From contig PBVH01000012.1 of the NCBI GenBank assembly GCA_002728175.1, positions 103,694-167,693 of the forward strand: a DNA stretch of 64,000 nt, in the 5' to 3' direction. Source of the DNA: Flavobacteriales bacterium (lineage in GTDB: Bacteria > Bacteroidota > Bacteroidia > Flavobacteriales > BACL11). Under the pieces are notes generated by a model. The model ran no database searches, had not been told where the DNA came from, and saw nothing but the letters and a program-made list of their open reading frames with translations. Both the position numbers and the translations under genes were made by a program. Of the stretch, positions 19,256 through 27,593 are shown piece after piece; the stretch's first letter is position 1, and each line of letters begins with the position of its first letter.

Positions 19256-20329
19256 TTAATGCTCATCATGATGGTGTTCTTCAACTGCCGCACCAAAATA
19301 TAGAGCAGATAACATTGTAAAAATATATGCTTGCAAAGCACAAACCAATAATTCCAATAATGCTAAGGCAAAAGCAAGTCCAAAAGAAAGAGTTCCACCT
19401 AGCCAATTTTGAAAAATAAAAATTAGCCCCAAAATACTCATGAGGACAACATGCCCTGCGGTCATATTAGCATAAAGCCTAATCATTAGTGAAAAAGGCT
19501 TTATAATTGTTCCTAAAAGCTCTATCGGCGCTAAAATTATTTTCATTGGAGTTGGAACGCCCGGCATCCAAAAAATATGACCCCAATAGTTTTTGTTTGC
19601 CGTAAATGTTGTTATAACATAAGTTAATACCGCTAACGAAGCTGTAACGGCAATGCTATTGGTTACATTGGAACCAAGGGGAGTTAAACCGAAAAGGTTA
19701 ACAAACCATATAAAAAAGAATACCGTTAAAAGAAAACTCATATATCTTTTATAGTGATTCTCACCTATATTTGGCCTTGCAATATCATCCCTAATATACA
19801 AAACTATGGGCTCCAAAAGTCTACCGATTCCAGTTGGAACTGGATTAGTCTTATACGATTTTGCCATTTTTCCAAAAACAACAACCATAACAAAAAATGC
19901 TATAAGAATAAACACTACGTTTTTTGTGATAGACAAATCTAGCAAACTTAAAGATTTACCTAAAGAGTTCCTTGCTTTAATGTGTTCATGATCATCAATC
20001 TTATATATTCTGTCATCAACCTTATACTCAACTCTTTTGTTTTTATCGTTGTAGAATTTTGAAGACATGAAAACATCTAATTCTCCCTCGCAATAAATAA
20101 TTATCGGAAGTGGGAAAGAAACATATACTGTTTTATCTTCTTTTTTATACTTGAAGAGTTTAAATGAGTGTATATCTTTTAGGTGGTGGTCTTTAAATGC
20201 CTTATACTCTTTTCTTACATCCCGATCAGGGTAGTTACTTTTTTCTTGCTCACCAGCAAACACATAGTTTGAACAGCTTGTTAATAGTATTAATATTGCT
20301 ATAAATAAAACTGTCTTTATGTTGTTCAT
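19256..20329 (-). CDS. atpB: ATP synthase Fo subunit a
   Basis: 357 residues, longer than the E. coli protein because of an N-terminal extension of about 135 residues on the periplasmic side, normal for Bacteroidota. The extension begins with a signal-like helix ending LLTSCSNYVFAG; this could be read as a lipobox (Cys19) or a signal peptidase I site. The membrane part holds the essential arginine R284 (SLMIRLYANMTAGHVVL) that faces the c-ring carboxylate. The C-terminus is His-rich (EEHHHDEH). A TAATTTTG promoter box lies 32 bp upstream. Confidence 0.95.
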   Translation of the reverse strand: MNNIKTVLFIAILILLTSCSNYVFAGEQEKSNYPDRDVRKEYKAFKDHHLKDIHSFKLFKYKKEDKTVYVSFPLPIIIYCEGELDVFMSSKFYNDKNKRVEYKVDDRIYKIDDHEHIKARNSLGKSLSLLDLSITKNVVFILIAFFVMVVVFGKMAKSYKTNPVPTGIGRLLEPIVLYIRDDIARPNIGENHYKRYMSFLLTVFFFIWFVNLFGLTPLGSNVTNSIAVTASLAVLTYVITTFTANKNYWGHIFWMPGVPTPMKIILAPIELLGTIIKPFSLMIRLYANMTAGHVVLMSILGLIFIFQNWLGGTLSFGLAFALALLELLVCALQAYIFTMLSALYFGAAVEEHHHDEH

Positions 20330-20360
20330 TTTAATTTTTTGAGTTCAATTTTAGACGTTA

Positions 20361-20368
20361 CAAAATTA
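20361..20368 (-). promoter_or_regulatory. Candidate -7 promoter box for the atpB-E-F-H-A-G genes
   Basis: Minus-strand TAATTTTG matches the Bacteroidota -7 consensus TAnnTTTG exactly, in the 55-bp gap between the DUF6168 gene and atpB. The predicted RNA start leaves a leader of about 25 nt before atpB. No clear -33 TTTG is seen at the usual 19-21 nt spacing, so strength is uncertain. Confidence 0.5.
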
Positions 20369-20384
20369 GATTTTTTAACGAAAT

Positions 20385-20795
20385 TTATGTGTTATTTTTG
20401 GAATATTTTTCTGTGGTTATAAAACTTTTGTCATTTGCAATGTTTAACAAACGAACCAATGAAAGCGTCTCTACTAGTAATGTGAGCAAATATGGCACAA
20501 AAAAAGATAGAAACTCTATTCTAGAAACGTTATTGTCTTGTTTAAATAAAGGTAGTATTAGGATAAAAAAAAGTAGTGATTTGACAATTGTTCCACCAAA
20601 AAAATAAAAGGCAATGTAATCTTTATGTTTTTTTCTAAATAAGAACGCTGAAACAACAACAAGAACCGCTATAAGCGCGTTAAAGAGATATAGGATTTTT
20701 AGATTCTCGGCAAAACAATAGTGTTTATGAACAAAATAGGCGGATGTTAAAATAAGCAGGAGAAGCAAATGAAACCAAATAATAAATTTAGTCAT
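20385..20795 (-). CDS. DUF6168-type membrane protein of the ATP synthase locus
   Basis: 136 residues with four hydrophobic helices (about 5-22, 33-52, 62-82, 92-115) and a short polar tail. Size, topology and place directly before atpB match the Bacteroidota DUF6168 proteins found at ATP synthase loci. By position it stands where other bacteria keep the second atpI-like gene, so help in a-subunit or c-ring assembly is plausible, but no function is established. It overlaps the AtpZ/I gene by 8 bp. Confidence 0.7.
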   Translation of the reverse strand: MTKFIIWFHLLLLLILTSAYFVHKHYCFAENLKILYLFNALIAVLVVVSAFLFRKKHKDYIAFYFFGGTIVKSLLFFILILPLFKQDNNVSRIEFLSFFVPYLLTLLVETLSLVRLLNIANDKSFITTEKYSKNNT

Positions 20796-21018
20796 GGTGT
20801 AGCTTTTTTGTTTGTTTGATCAACATGTAAAGTGAAATAAATACAGACAGTACCACGCAAATTGTTTTAATATGCGTTCCAGGTCTTAAATAAGTAGATT
20901 CTAAATAATCTCCAAGATAAGCCCCTAAATAAATCGTAACCCCCATTTGAAATGAAGCGGCAGTTAATACTAATAATTTATTATGCGGTCTTTTCTTTTT
21001 CGGTGGCTTGTTCAACAT
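20788..21018 (-). CDS. AtpZ/AtpI family protein
   Basis: 76 residues with a basic N-terminus (KPPKKKRPHNK) and two hydrophobic helices with the family spacing: LTAASFQMGVTIYLGAYLGD, then ICVVLSVFISLYMLIKQ. AtpZ/AtpI proteins sit in the inner membrane and assist ATP synthase assembly, with proposed magnesium or calcium transport. The gene overlaps the bactofilin reading frame by 38 bp upstream and DUF6168 by 8 bp downstream, so it is very probably co-translated. Confidence 0.85.
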   Translation of the reverse strand: MLNKPPKKKRPHNKLLVLTAASFQMGVTIYLGAYLGDYLESTYLRPGTHIKTICVVLSVFISLYMLIKQTKKLHHD

Positions 21019-21397
21019 TCTTTATTTCTCTTATAACCGCCCCCATACTACATGAGCCGGTAAACTCTGCTCCAGGCTCAATTGAAAGCTTATTGGTAAC
21101 AATGTCTCCCTTAAGCTTTGCCGTGTCTTTTAAGGAAAGTAAATTGGATACTGTTATCTTAGCTTTAATAACTCCGGAAATATCCGCATTTTGACATATA
21201 ACATCCCCCTCAACGACACCCTCTTTACCTAAAACTACTTTGCCCTCAGTTTTAATAGAGCCCTTGAGTGTTCCGTCAACTCTAATGTCACCATTAGAAT
21301 TGATATCACCAAGAATTGATGTGCCTTGCCCAATTATATTAACAACCGAATTGTTGTTTTCTGTTCTTTTCATAGATTCGTTATTCTTTGTAAACAT
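20981..21397 (-). CDS. Bactofilin (polymer-forming cytoskeletal protein)
   Basis: 138 residues. The core (about 25-115) is a bactofilin right-handed beta-helix with regularly spaced glycines and hydrophobics: IIGQGTSILGDINSNGDIRV, LKGSIKTEGKVVLG, VEGDVICQNADISG, LKGDIVTNKLSIEPGAEF. Bactofilins polymerise without nucleotide and place cell-wall or motility factors. The start at 21397 is used; an ATG at 21373 (MKRTENNN) is an alternative. The neighbour sprE encodes a gliding/T9SS lipoprotein, so positioning of that machinery is a possible job (inference). Confidence 0.9.
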   Translation of the reverse strand: MFTKNNESMKRTENNNSVVNIIGQGTSILGDINSNGDIRVDGTLKGSIKTEGKVVLGKEGVVEGDVICQNADISGVIKAKITVSNLLSLKDTAKLKGDIVTNKLSIEPGAEFTGSCSMGAVIREIKNVEQATEKEKTA

Positions 21398-21428
21398 CTT
21401 GTTTTGATTATGCCTACAAACTTAAATA

Positions 21429-24005
21429 TTAATTTTTAAGATTATAATACTTTTTATAAAATTTTAAATACTCTTCAACGCCATTAGTTGAATATAACTT
21501 CTTAAAATTTTCAATATTTATAACAAATGTTTGGTGCTTTCTTTGTGATAGTATTTTGTTGACCTCATTTGCCTTTTTTAGTTTTTTCTTATAAGAAATG
21601 GCTTTTTCAGAATTTTCAAAACTTTTAATTGTAACAAGGTGATTGTCTAAAGCGTAAATCATTGCTCCAATTTCAAAAACCTCTGTTTCATATTTGGTGG
21701 CGTTAAAATTAGAAACCAATGTTTTAAAATAATTTATGTTTATATTTTTTTTATCTAATATTACAACGCAAATATGTTTTGATTTTGGTTTGTATAAATA
21801 AGAAAACTCTGATGTTGCTAGCTTATTAGCGTCTGTAATCTTCTGTGGATTTTCTATTTTTTCAAGAAGCTGCGTGGCGTAGTTTTTAATTTCTTCATCC
21901 AATGAGTTGATTATAATTTTTTGCAATTCTATTTTTGCATTAATAGTATCATTGATAGAGGCGTATGACATTGCTTTAATCAGCCGGTGTTTTTGTATAT
22001 TCTCTTTTTTTATTAATGAATCTCCTTGCTTGATAATCTCTTCGAACCTTTCACCTTCGTACAGCTTAAATATTTGATCATACTCGCCTTCAGTTGTTAA
22101 TTGTTTTTGAGTTGCGCTAGTTAAGAGAGTTGTGTCGCTTAATATTTTTGCACACATACTGTTGGGGTATCTTAATAGCAAGTCTGTTTTTATTTCTTCT
22201 GCTTTTGTTTTCTTATTTAAGTTGAAATATAAATAATAAACATTATAAAGAGCTAAAGAGCTATAGGACTCGTCATTTGGATGTTTTTCTACAATTCTTA
22301 AAAATGTTTTAATACTTGTTTCGTACTCATTTAGTACGTCTCTAAAAATTATAGCCATTTGATACAGCGACTCTTTTATTTTGTTGTTAGATATATCAAA
22401 ATCTTCTTTAGATTTTGGAAGTTGACTTAAATAAAACTCTGGGTTTTTTTTACTTTTATCCAAATCTGATTCAGAATCTTTGCTTAACGAATCCGTTTCC
22501 ATTAAAACATTTACGCTCTTTTTATCTTTTCTCCTCCAATTGTCTTCTAATTTTCTTTTACCCCATTTCTTTCTAAATTCAGACATTCCAAAACTTAGGG
22601 TAGATGGATTATAAAAATACCACTTTCCAGCAGAGGTGTTGTTACCAAGCTGACCAGTGTTGTTTCTTGAATTTTGATAAGAGAGGCTTTGTCTTTGTTG
22701 ACGCTCTTCTTGTTCCTTTCTTTCTTTTTCAATCACTTTTTGTATAATCTTTTGTATCAGTGCTCTTTTTTCGTTTTCTGGTAACAACGCTATGTATTGT
22801 AAGCTGTCTTCCAGCTCTACAATATTTATATGATAAACTAAATCTGTAAAAACTTGCTGGTTTTCACTAGATTCAATATAATTTCTGTGGTTCTCTGACA
22901 TATAAAAAACTGTACTGTCATACATGTTTTTAGTCGCAACATAATTCTTATTTGCATACTGGAGGTTTGCTAAAGAAAGGAATGAAAGCGCTTTTTGAGC
23001 ATCGTTATTTACGCTATTTTTTGTAGACAAAAAATAATTTTCTATTGCTGCATTAGTATCTGCATTGTTTAAACTTATTTCTGCAAGAGTGTAATAAATT
23101 TGATCTAAATATTCCTTGTTTTTTTCGTCCTTTAGCATTTTTACAAGGCTTTCTTTTGCCTTCTGTCCCATCCTGCTTCCAGAATCAGACGAACGTGCTA
23201 AATTCATTTTTGCATTGAACGCCATTTCATATTCTGGGCTTAATTTAAGGGTCTTTTGATAGTAAAATGACGCTTGCTTAAAATTGTTGTAAAACTGATA
23301 TATTTGTGCTATTATGTAGTTGATTCTTGTTTTATCTGCTTTTCTTTTAACAATCTTTTCAAGCTTTTTTAACTCTTCAAGGGCTAAAGAAAGGTTGTTT
23401 TGTTTTAAATAATAATCTGCCTTTACAAAACCAAACTTAACATCAAACTTCTTTGGTTTATTTTTTTCATTCTCCAACTCTTCTAACAGCATCTCTGACT
23501 GAGTGTAGTTTCCTAGTTCTAAATGTGATCTAATGAGCCAAAGTGTAGCGTAAAATCGAATTTCATTTTTTTTGTATTCTTCAATTATAAAGGTAAATGT
23601 GTTTTTTGCTTCTTGAAAATCACCCTTGTAAAAATATGCTTTTCCAACTAAAAGATAGCTGTCGTCAATCCACTTACAATATTCCCTTCCTCTTATTTTC
23701 ATCGAATGACGCTGAATAACGACAGAGCCCTTTTTTATAGCTTTATCCATGTAGGATTGTGTATTAGCGTTTTTCAAATTAACCTCTTTATAAACCGGAA
23801 GTATCGACGTGTAGTCGTCTTGATGTTTTGAATGAATTTTTCTTAAACCTGTTTTTAAACTTTCGTTTCCATTAAAATATCCATTATACTTTGCTGTTGT
23901 ATTATGATACTGCCTATTAACCCAAGACTTTTTTTTGGTTGAACAAGAGTTTATCAAAAACAGCAGAGATAGTAATAAAATTGTTCTGTAAAATTTTGTA
24001 AACAT
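21429..24005 (-). CDS. sprE: Gliding motility/T9SS lipoprotein SprE (PorW)
   Basis: 858 residues. A lipoprotein signal ends at Cys21 (LLFLINSCSTKKK). The family-specific start follows: WVNRQYHNTTAKYNGYFNG, then SYMDKAIKKGSVVIQRHSM. The body is a TPR array (about 100-700) with a low-complexity Gln/Arg/Asn stretch near 425-460. The C-terminal domain resembles an SPOR-like fold of this family. SprE/PorW is needed for T9SS secretion and gliding, and is thought to link the translocon to its regulators. It is divergent from the M23 gene at 24093, with 87 bp between them. Confidence 0.88.
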   Translation of the reverse strand: MFTKFYRTILLLSLLFLINSCSTKKKSWVNRQYHNTTAKYNGYFNGNESLKTGLRKIHSKHQDDYTSILPVYKEVNLKNANTQSYMDKAIKKGSVVIQRHSMKIRGREYCKWIDDSYLLVGKAYFYKGDFQEAKNTFTFIIEEYKKNEIRFYATLWLIRSHLELGNYTQSEMLLEELENEKNKPKKFDVKFGFVKADYYLKQNNLSLALEELKKLEKIVKRKADKTRINYIIAQIYQFYNNFKQASFYYQKTLKLSPEYEMAFNAKMNLARSSDSGSRMGQKAKESLVKMLKDEKNKEYLDQIYYTLAEISLNNADTNAAIENYFLSTKNSVNNDAQKALSFLSLANLQYANKNYVATKNMYDSTVFYMSENHRNYIESSENQQVFTDLVYHINIVELEDSLQYIALLPENEKRALIQKIIQKVIEKERKEQEERQQRQSLSYQNSRNNTGQLGNNTSAGKWYFYNPSTLSFGMSEFRKKWGKRKLEDNWRRKDKKSVNVLMETDSLSKDSESDLDKSKKNPEFYLSQLPKSKEDFDISNNKIKESLYQMAIIFRDVLNEYETSIKTFLRIVEKHPNDESYSSLALYNVYYLYFNLNKKTKAEEIKTDLLLRYPNSMCAKILSDTTLLTSATQKQLTTEGEYDQIFKLYEGERFEEIIKQGDSLIKKENIQKHRLIKAMSYASINDTINAKIELQKIIINSLDEEIKNYATQLLEKIENPQKITDANKLATSEFSYLYKPKSKHICVVILDKKNININYFKTLVSNFNATKYETEVFEIGAMIYALDNHLVTIKSFENSEKAISYKKKLKKANEVNKILSQRKHQTFVINIENFKKLYSTNGVEEYLKFYKKYYNLKN

Positions 24006-24077
24006 TTAAAATCTAACTGTATATTAAAATATTTTACGGTAAAATAAAAATAATCACAAATATGCTTATATTTTTAT

Positions 24078-24085
24078 GATATTTG
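24078..24085 (+). promoter_or_regulatory. Candidate -7 promoter box for the M23 peptidase gene
   Basis: GATATTTG differs at one base from TAnnTTTG and lies 7 nt before the ATG at 24093, in the sprE/M23 divergent gap. A short leader would result. No clear -33 element. Confidence 0.3.
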
Positions 24086-24092
24086 CAAAATA

Positions 24093-24953
24093 ATGACGAA
24101 TAATAAACCTCGCAAAAAAATTTTTCAATTTCTATTACAACGCTATCGAGTTGTAATTATTGCGGATAATTCTCTTGAAGAGAGAATGTCTATTCGTTTT
24201 TCTATACTTAAGTTTTTTGTGTTAATATCAAGTATTTTGGCTGTTGTGGTTTTTATTACATTATTTATTGTAACCAACTCTAGTTTAAGCCAATACATTC
24301 CTGGCAGATCAAAAGATGAGGTTTTAAAAAGTCTAATTGATCTCAACATGCAAGCTGACTCTTTAAAGGCTTCACTTAACAAGCGTGATGCATATTTAAA
24401 TAATATTGAAAGTGTTTTGGCCGGAAATGATTCGTTTTTAATTAATAGTAATGATTTTGACGCTGATACTGCTTTAGCTTTAGAAAACATTACTTTTGAG
24501 GCTTCACAAGAAGACTCTATTCTTCGTTTGGTAGTTGAAAATGAAGAAAGAGGTATGTTAAGTTATTCTAAAAAAGACGATGGCAGTTTTGTTTTCTTCC
24601 CTCCTGTTGTCGGCTATATCTCTGACACGTTTAATTTTCAAAAAAGACATTTTGCTGTTGATTTGGTTGCTAAAAAGAATAGTAAAATTTCTAGTGTTTT
24701 AGCAGGAACAGTTATTGTAAGTGATTGGTCTTCAGAAGTTGGTTATTTTATTGGAATACAACACAAAGACAACTACATTTCTTTTTATAAACATAACTCA
24801 GCTTTGCTTAAAAAGGTTGGTGATTATGTTTCTGCTGGTGAACATATAGCTGTTATTGGTAATTCTGGAGAATTTTCTACTGGACCTCATCTTCACTTTG
24901 AGTTATGGCACAACGGAAGTCCTGTTAACCCATTAGACTATATTAATTTTTAA
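24093..24953 (+). CDS. M23 family metallopeptidase, membrane-anchored
   Basis: 286 residues: short basic cytoplasmic N-terminus, one membrane helix (about 37-58), a coiled-coil-like linker, and a LytM domain (about 175-284). Both zinc motifs are complete: HFAVD and GPHLHFELW, with FYKHNS between them. It is therefore predicted to cut peptidoglycan cross-bridges in the periplasm, unlike the altered paralogue at 4548-5744 and the EnvC-like gene at 8141-9388. It heads a plus-strand run and is 3 bp from the GH3 gene. Confidence 0.93.
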   Translation: MTNNKPRKKIFQFLLQRYRVVIIADNSLEERMSIRFSILKFFVLISSILAVVVFITLFIVTNSSLSQYIPGRSKDEVLKSLIDLNMQADSLKASLNKRDAYLNNIESVLAGNDSFLINSNDFDADTALALENITFEASQEDSILRLVVENEERGMLSYSKKDDGSFVFFPPVVGYISDTFNFQKRHFAVDLVAKKNSKISSVLAGTVIVSDWSSEVGYFIGIQHKDNYISFYKHNSALLKKVGDYVSAGEHIAVIGNSGEFSTGPHLHFELWHNGSPVNPLDYINF

Positions 24954-24956
24954 AAT

Positions 24957-26444
24957 ATGACTTTAAAATCTTTTTTTGGATATTATTTTGCAAAATATAT
25001 TGTTAAAAAAAACAACACCTGGATTAATGCCGCAGTTAGCACACAAAACAAACAGAGAAAATTCATTTTAGATAATGCTAAAAACACAAAATTTGGAAAA
25101 GATCATGGGTTTTCTAAAATATTAAACTATACTGATTGGAAAAAATCTGTTCCTATCAGAGATTATGAGGGCTTGAAACCATATATTGATTTGGTTGTTA
25201 ATGGTGAAAATGATATATTATGGCCTGGAAAACCTATTTATTTTTGCAAAACTTCTGGAACAACTTCTGGAAGTAAATATATTCCTATTAGTAAACAGTC
25301 TATGAAGCACCATATAATTGCAGCAAGAGATGCTATTTTAGCATATATATATGAGACAAAAAACACATCTATAATAAACGGTAAAATGATTTTTATTCAG
25401 GGTTCACCCGTCTTGTCTACTATTTCTGGAATACTAACAGGTCGACTTTCTGGAATAGTTGCACACCACACCCCTTGGTATCTTAAACGAAACCAGCTTC
25501 CAACACTTAAAACTAATAGTATTAACTCTTGGGAAGAAAAGATTGATGCAATATGTAATGAAACTAAAAAGGCAGACCTTAGATTAATAAGCGGTATTCC
25601 CCCTTGGGTACAAATGTATTTTGAAAAATTAATTGAAAAAACAGGTAAAAATATTGCCTCGGTTTTTCCAAAATTTAGTTTGTTCATACATGGAGGGGTT
25701 AATTTTAAACCGTATAAAAAAACTTTTGAGAAGCTGATTGGTAAATCCGTAGATTCTGTTGAACTATATCCTGCCTCAGAAGGTTTCATTGCTTATCAAA
25801 ACTCTTTAAAAGAAAAAGGTTTATTGTTGTGTGTAAATCACGGAATTTTTTATGAGTTTATTGTTGCTGATAGTTTTTATGAAAACAAACAAAAAAGAAT
25901 TAGTCTTGAAGACGTTGAGATAGGTGTTAATTATGTAATAATACTAAACACTACAGCGGGACTTTACGGCTATAATATCGGAGATACTATAAAGTTCGTT
26001 TCTTTGGACCCTTATAAAATCATTGTTACGGGTAGAATAAAACACTTTACATCCGCTTTTGGTGAGCATGTAATAGGCGAGGAAGTTGATTTTGCTATCA
26101 ACAAGGCAATAAACAAATTGTCAGCAGAAATTGTTGAATTTCATGTTGCCCCTATGGTAAATCCAACAAATGGATTGCCTTACCACGAGTGGTTAATTGA
26201 ATTTGAATCGCCGCCAAAAGACTTGTTATTGTTTGAAAAAACAATTGATGATTATTTACAAGAAAAAAACTCTTACTATAAAGATTTAATTAAAGGAAAG
26301 GTTTTGCGATCTTTAAAAATTACTTTAATTAACAAAAACGGATTTAGAAAATATATGCAGTCTGTTGGTAAGCTCGGTGGCCAAAACAAGGTTCCTAGGC
26401 TTTCTAACAACAGAAAAATTGCTGATAAATTATTATGTATATGA
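24957..26444 (+). CDS. GH3 auxin-responsive promoter family protein (acyl-adenylating)
   Basis: 495 residues. The ATP-binding motif of the GH3/adenylate-forming superfamily is FCKTSGTTSGSKYIPIS (about 97-113). Later motifs include YPASEGFIAYQ and YNIGDTIKF, with a C-terminal domain containing TGRIKHFTSAFGEHV. Plant GH3 enzymes join acyl acids to amino acids; bacterial members are common in Bacteroidota but their substrate is not known. The gene overlaps dxr by 10 bp. Confidence 0.88.
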   Translation: MTLKSFFGYYFAKYIVKKNNTWINAAVSTQNKQRKFILDNAKNTKFGKDHGFSKILNYTDWKKSVPIRDYEGLKPYIDLVVNGENDILWPGKPIYFCKTSGTTSGSKYIPISKQSMKHHIIAARDAILAYIYETKNTSIINGKMIFIQGSPVLSTISGILTGRLSGIVAHHTPWYLKRNQLPTLKTNSINSWEEKIDAICNETKKADLRLISGIPPWVQMYFEKLIEKTGKNIASVFPKFSLFIHGGVNFKPYKKTFEKLIGKSVDSVELYPASEGFIAYQNSLKEKGLLLCVNHGIFYEFIVADSFYENKQKRISLEDVEIGVNYVIILNTTAGLYGYNIGDTIKFVSLDPYKIIVTGRIKHFTSAFGEHVIGEEVDFAINKAINKLSAEIVEFHVAPMVNPTNGLPYHEWLIEFESPPKDLLLFEKTIDDYLQEKNSYYKDLIKGKVLRSLKITLINKNGFRKYMQSVGKLGGQNKVPRLSNNRKIADKLLCI

Positions 26445-27592
26445 ATAAAAAAGGAGTAGCTATTCTTGGTTCTACAGGATCAATTGGTACACAAGCTCTT
26501 GAAGTCGTGTTTGAACATCAAAACTTATTTGATGTTCGGGTATTAACCGCAAACAATAATTATAGTCTTCTAATCGAACAGGCTAAGACGTTTAAACCAA
26601 ACTCTGTTGTAATAACAAACGAAATTCATTATGAAACTGTAAACAACACTCTTTCTCCACTTGGAATAAAAGTATATGCGGGGAAAAGTTCTTTGTGTGA
26701 TGTTGTTTCAGAGGAAAGTGTTGATGTTGTTCTAACAGCGCTTGTTGGTTTTTCTGGGCTACAACCAACAATTAGCGCTATCAAGGCTAAAAAAACTATC
26801 GCCTTGGCAAATAAAGAAACTTTAGTTGTTGCGGGTGGGCTTATATCTCAACTTTGCGAGGAGAATAGTGTGTCTCTTTTGCCTGTTGACTCTGAGCATT
26901 CAGCTATATTTCAGTGTTTGGTGGGAGAGTCACCAAACTCCATAGAAAAACTTTATCTAACTGCTTCAGGTGGTCCTTTTAGAGGTTTTTCTAGATCCCA
27001 GCTTGAAAATGTTTCTAAAAAATCGGCTCTTAAACACCCTAACTGGAAAATGGGAGCAAAAATAACCATAGATTCCGCCTCTCTTATGAATAAAGGTTTG
27101 GAGCTAATAGAGGCTAGATGGTTATTTGATGTTGCTGTTGAAAACATTGAGGTGGTTGTTCACCCTCAATCTATTATTCACTCCGGTGTTCAGTTTGAGG
27201 ACGGCTCAATAATTGCACAAATTGGAATTCCTGATATGAAACTTCCAATCCAATATGCATTAGCATATCCAGGTAGAATTAAAAATAATTTTAAGCGGTT
27301 TAATTTTTTTGATTATCCAAATTTCAGTTTTGAAAAGCCTGACGAAAAAGTGTTTAGAAATTTATTTTTAGCAAAAAAAGCAATCTACAAAGGGGGTAAT
27401 ATGCCTTGTGTTTTAAACGCTGCCAACGAAATAGCTGTTGATGCTTTTTTAAAAGAAAAAATAGGTTTTTTAAATATGTCTGATCTTATTGAAAATTGCA
27501 TGGAAAAAATTACTTTTGTAAAAAATCCAACTTTAGAAGATTATCTGTATTGTGACTCTGAAACAAGAAAGTTGGCAAAAAAACTAATATAA
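26435..27592 (+). CDS. dxr: 1-deoxy-D-xylulose-5-phosphate reductoisomerase
   Basis: 385 residues. The NADPH-binding motif GSTGSIGTQ is at 12-20. The metal and substrate motifs are VDSEHSAIFQ, TASGGPFRG, HPNWKMGAKITIDSASLMNK (split over two turns) and QSIIHSGVQF. DXR makes 2-C-methyl-D-erythritol 4-phosphate, the committed step of the MEP isoprenoid pathway. Two starts are possible, 26435 and 26441; the second (MNKKG) fits the family better. It is followed 1 bp later by rseP, a widespread pairing. Confidence 0.97.
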   Translation: MYMNKKGVAILGSTGSIGTQALEVVFEHQNLFDVRVLTANNNYSLLIEQAKTFKPNSVVITNEIHYETVNNTLSPLGIKVYAGKSSLCDVVSEESVDVVLTALVGFSGLQPTISAIKAKKTIALANKETLVVAGGLISQLCEENSVSLLPVDSEHSAIFQCLVGESPNSIEKLYLTASGGPFRGFSRSQLENVSKKSALKHPNWKMGAKITIDSASLMNKGLELIEARWLFDVAVENIEVVVHPQSIIHSGVQFEDGSIIAQIGIPDMKLPIQYALAYPGRIKNNFKRFNFFDYPNFSFEKPDEKVFRNLFLAKKAIYKGGNMPCVLNAANEIAVDAFLKEKIGFLNMSDLIENCMEKITFVKNPTLEDYLYCDSETRKLAKKLI

Positions 27593-27593
27593 T

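Noticed and set aside
24143..24490. 115-residue minus-strand open frame
   Set aside because: Opposite the M23 peptidase with intact zinc motifs; composition typical of an antisense frame.
25397..25789. 130-residue minus-strand open frame
   Set aside because: Shadow of the GH3 gene; no domain, signal peptide or promoter.
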